A stretch of DNA of 64,000 nucleotides from Streptomyces sp. NBC_00690 (GTDB lineage: Bacteria > Actinomycetota > Actinomycetes > Streptomycetales > Streptomycetaceae), in the NCBI RefSeq assembly GCF_036226685.1, contig NZ_CP109009.1, positions 2,170,001 through 2,234,000 of the forward strand, written 5' to 3'. The position numbers and the translations under genes are program-made. Positions 62,533 through 64,000 of this stretch are shown piece by piece (positions within the stretch are counted from its first letter, which is position 1; every line of letters begins with the position of its first letter). The notes under the pieces were generated by a model. That model had not been told where the DNA came from, did no database searches, and saw nothing but the letters and a program-made list of their open reading frames with translations.

Positions 62533-62571
62533 GTGTACGAGCGTACACAAGGATGCGTACGCCCGTACACA
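62532..62571. promoter_or_regulatory. two TetR-type operators at the SMR start codon
   Basis: TGTGTACG-AG-CGTACACA at 62532-62549 is a perfect 8-bp-arm palindrome; TGCGTACG-CC-CGTACACA at 62554-62571 is a near copy. They begin 22 bp apart, on the same face of the helix. Repressor bound here would block both promoter and start of the SMR-tetR operon. Confidence 0.8.
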
Positions 62572-62687
62572 TCATGCTCCCTTCGCGCGGATCGCAACCG
62601 GGGACGGCGATCGGTCCGTCCGAGCCTTCAACGGCGAAGCGCACCGGAAACGGCTCCGCACTCCGAGTACAGGACACGGGAGACCCA

Positions 62688-62894
62688 GTGGCAGACGACA
62701 CCCGCGCAGAGGGACACGGGTCCGCACCCCCGCCTCGGCCACCCCACCCGGGAGTGATCCCGTGGGCGCCCCTGAGCGTCGGCGATGTCCTCGGTGGAGC
62801 GCTCACCACGATGCACCGCACGGAGCAGCTGGGACCCGCCCTCGCGGCAGCGGCATGGGCAGGGACCGATGACACCGAACGCCTTTGGCCCTAG
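62688..62894 (+). pseudogene. N-terminal remnant of a multipass membrane protein gene
   Basis: A 68-codon GTG-started frame: a Gly/Pro-rich start, then HPGVIPWAPLSVGDVLGGALTTMHRT, which resembles the start of large Streptomyces membrane proteins (RPGVIPLRPLSLGDILDGAVxTMRRH pattern) of the glycerophosphodiester-phosphodiesterase membrane-domain type. These go on for 250 or more residues; here a stop follows after only ~20 more. The helices are lost, so it is probably a 3'-deleted pseudogene. Recognition is by remembered pattern; alignment would confirm it. Confidence 0.55.
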
Positions 62895-62941
62895 GAGCGC
62901 ATACCGCGATCGCACATATGGGCCCGGAGCGTGCACACGAC

Positions 62942-62982
62942 AACGGCCGCACCCACCGGTCACTCCGGTCGGTACGGCCGTT
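62942..62982. terminator. terminator downstream of the suf genes
   Basis: AACGGCCG and CGGCCGTT outer arms with an inner ACCGG/CCGGT stem form a two-step hairpin 45 bases past the sufT stop (minus strand). It also lies after the remnant gene on the plus strand. Confidence 0.75.
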
Positions 62983-63026
62983 CCCGCTGCACGGGATGTA
63001 CGGGTGAGGTACAGGTGGCGTACGGG

Positions 63027-63365
63027 TCAGACGTTGAAGCCCAGTGCGCGCAGCTGCTCGCGCCCATCGTCAGTGATCTTGTCCGGGCCCCACGGCGGCA
63101 TCCACACCCAGTTGATCTTCAGCTCATTCACGATGCCGTCCGTCGCCGACTTCGCCTGGTCCTCGATCACATCGGTGAGCGGACAGGCCGCCGACGTCAG
63201 CGTCATGTCGAGCGTGGCGATATTGGCGTCGTCGATGTGAATGCCATAGATCAGCCCGAGGTTGACGACGTCGATGCCCAGTTCGGGGTCGACCACGTCG
63301 TACAGCGCCTCGCGGACTTCTTCCTCGGAGGCCGGCTTGAGCGCGGCTCCTGTGTTCTCGGTCAT
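63027..63365 (-). CDS. sufT: SufT-type (DUF59/MIP18 family) Fe-S assembly factor
   Basis: A 112-residue DUF59/MIP18-family protein that helps mature Fe-S proteins. EEVREALYDVVDPELGIDVVNLGLIYG (in part) is the family signature and MTLTSAACPLTDVIEDQ contains the conserved Cys. Its ATG overlaps the sufU stop (ATGA at 63362-63365). As last gene of a suf operon, with sufU and sufS upstream, the role is well supported. Confidence 0.93.
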   Translation of the reverse strand: MTENTGAALKPASEEEVREALYDVVDPELGIDVVNLGLIYGIHIDDANIATLDMTLTSAACPLTDVIEDQAKSATDGIVNELKINWVWMPPWGPDKITDDGREQLRALGFNV

Positions 63366-63826
63366 GCCGTCTTCCTCTCAGGGCCGTCGCCCAGCGCCTG
63401 CGCGGTCGCGTCCTTCCACGCCATCCAGCTCAATAGCGCGCACTTGACCCGCGCCGGGTACTTGGAGACACCGGCGAACGCGACCGCGTCCTCCAGTACC
63501 TCTTCCATCGCTTCGTCCGGCTCGATCTTGCCCTTGGACTGCATCAGCTCCAGGAACGTGGCCTGGATCTTCTGCGCCTCGGCCAGTTCCTTGCCGACCA
63601 GCAGCTCGTTGAGGACGGACGCGCTGGCCTGGCTGATGGAACAGCCCTGGCCCTCGTAGGACACGTCCGCGACCCGGGAGCCGTCGTACTTCACCCGCAG
63701 GGTGATCTCGTCGCCGCAGGTCGGATTGACGTGGTGCACCTCGGCATCGCCATCACGCAGACCGCGCCCGTGCGGGTGCTTGTAATGGTCCAGGATGACT
63801 TCCTGGTACATCGAATCAAGCTTCAC
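63362..63826 (-). CDS. sufU: Fe-S cluster assembly sulfur-transfer protein SufU
   Basis: A 154-residue SufU/IscU-type protein that takes sulfur from SufS. LDSMYQEVILDHYKHPHGRG at the start and Zn/S ligands: NPTCGDEI (Cys), GQGCSISQASAS (Cys), KCALLSW (Cys) plus Asp in DEI, which is the SufU set. The long SufU-specific insert (between the first two Cys) is present. It begins 13 bases after the sufS stop, coupled with sufT at its end. Confidence 0.95.
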   Translation of the reverse strand: MKLDSMYQEVILDHYKHPHGRGLRDGDAEVHHVNPTCGDEITLRVKYDGSRVADVSYEGQGCSISQASASVLNELLVGKELAEAQKIQATFLELMQSKGKIEPDEAMEEVLEDAVAFAGVSKYPARVKCALLSWMAWKDATAQALGDGPERKTA

Positions 63827-63839
63827 AGCAACAACCGCC

Positions 63840-64000
63840 CTACCCGAAGAATTGTCGGACGTGCTCCAGCCCGTCGATCAGCGCATCGACCTCTCCGGGC
63901 GTGGAGTACAGATAGAACGACGCCCGGGTGGTCGCGGGAATTCCATAGCGCAGGCACACCGGCCGCGCGCAGTGGTGCCCGACCCGGACCGCGATGCCCT
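63840..64000 (-). CDS. sufS: cysteine desulfurase SufS, C-terminal part (runs off the window)
   Basis: The last 53 or so codons of a SufS-type desulfurase. VRVGHHCARPVCLRYGIPATTR (in part) carries the catalytic Cys of the GHHCA motif, followed by ASFYLYSTPGEVDALIDGLEHV (in part) to the stop. The remainder, including the PLP-binding Lys, lies beyond base 64000. Gene order sufS-sufU-sufT agrees. Confidence 0.94.
   Translation of the reverse strand, partial: GIAVRVGHHCARPVCLRYGIPATTRASFYLYSTPGEVDALIDGLEHVRQFFG

Overview
The window reads as chromosomal DNA of a Streptomyces or a very close relative. The signs are very high GC with strong G/C at third codon positions, frequent GTG starts, many ATGA/GTGA stop-start overlaps, and a gene neighbourhood typical of the genus: a Pho-controlled Pit transporter beside cobalamin genes, an SCO1860-type LAETG-anchored protein, ectABCD, then dapA, dapD and suf genes. 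I saw no insertion sequence, prophage, CRISPR array, rRNA or tRNA. Species cannot be fixed from the sequence alone.

Layout. 0-6 kb: a YhhN-family membrane protein coupled to the scar of a sterol desaturase gene, a VIT-type metal transporter, an exonuclease with a BRCT tail, a small zinc-ribbon protein, SURF1, a GH15 glucosidase and an atypical SDR. 7-10.3 kb: an Asp23/Gls24 envelope-stress cluster (two Asp23 proteins, a DUF2273-like peptide, a DUF6286-like protein and an AmaP-like protein) with a divergent gene whose product looks like two degenerate Asp23-like repeats. 10.5-19 kb: an enoyl-CoA hydratase-like protein, a small HTH protein, an ABC-F ATPase, a VOC protein, a large helical protein of unknown role, an alpha/beta hydrolase and a class II aldolase. 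19.2-31.5 kb: pitH2 with a clear PHO box and a small membrane partner, then a cobalamin riboswitch heading cobD-cobQ-chelatase-cobO-cobB, a ZIP transporter, a CbiG/CobE-type gene and cobC. 31.5-39.6 kb: the LAETG-anchored protein, an amidohydrolase, a class V aminotransferase, and an envelope-type two-component system divergent from an FtsX/ATPase ABC transporter. 39.6-43.6 kb: ectABCD behind a long AT-richer leader. 43.6-59.3 kb: an Old Yellow Enzyme/MarR divergent pair with two operators, an 18-bp tandem repeat, a double TerD protein, GntR, a transpeptidase, IclR, DUF1349, FrnE-like DsbA, a second class V aminotransferase, a paralogue of the large helical protein, a secreted nuclease, a double ABM protein, and an unknown two-gene unit (48 aa plus a Cys-rich 187 aa protein). 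59.5-64 kb: dapA, dapD, a TetR/SMR efflux operon with two operators, a truncated gene, and sufT-sufU-sufS (sufS runs off the end).

How genes work together. The cob genes carry out the late amide, adenosylation and aminopropanol steps and are placed to be shut off by B12. The corrin-ring methyltransferases and CobN expected in such a cluster are not here; a short stretch before cobC may be the last trace of cobJ. The ect operon makes ectoine and hydroxyectoine. SufS/SufU/SufT build Fe-S clusters. Three separate stretches look like remnants of deleted genes (sterol desaturase, possibly cobJ, and a multipass membrane protein), so small deletions appear to recur in this chromosome.

The least explained items are the paralogous helical-repeat proteins at 14.8 and 53.8 kb, the Asp23 cluster with its divergent protein, the Cys-rich two-gene unit at 58.5-59.25 kb, and a set of short ORFs coupled to cob genes.
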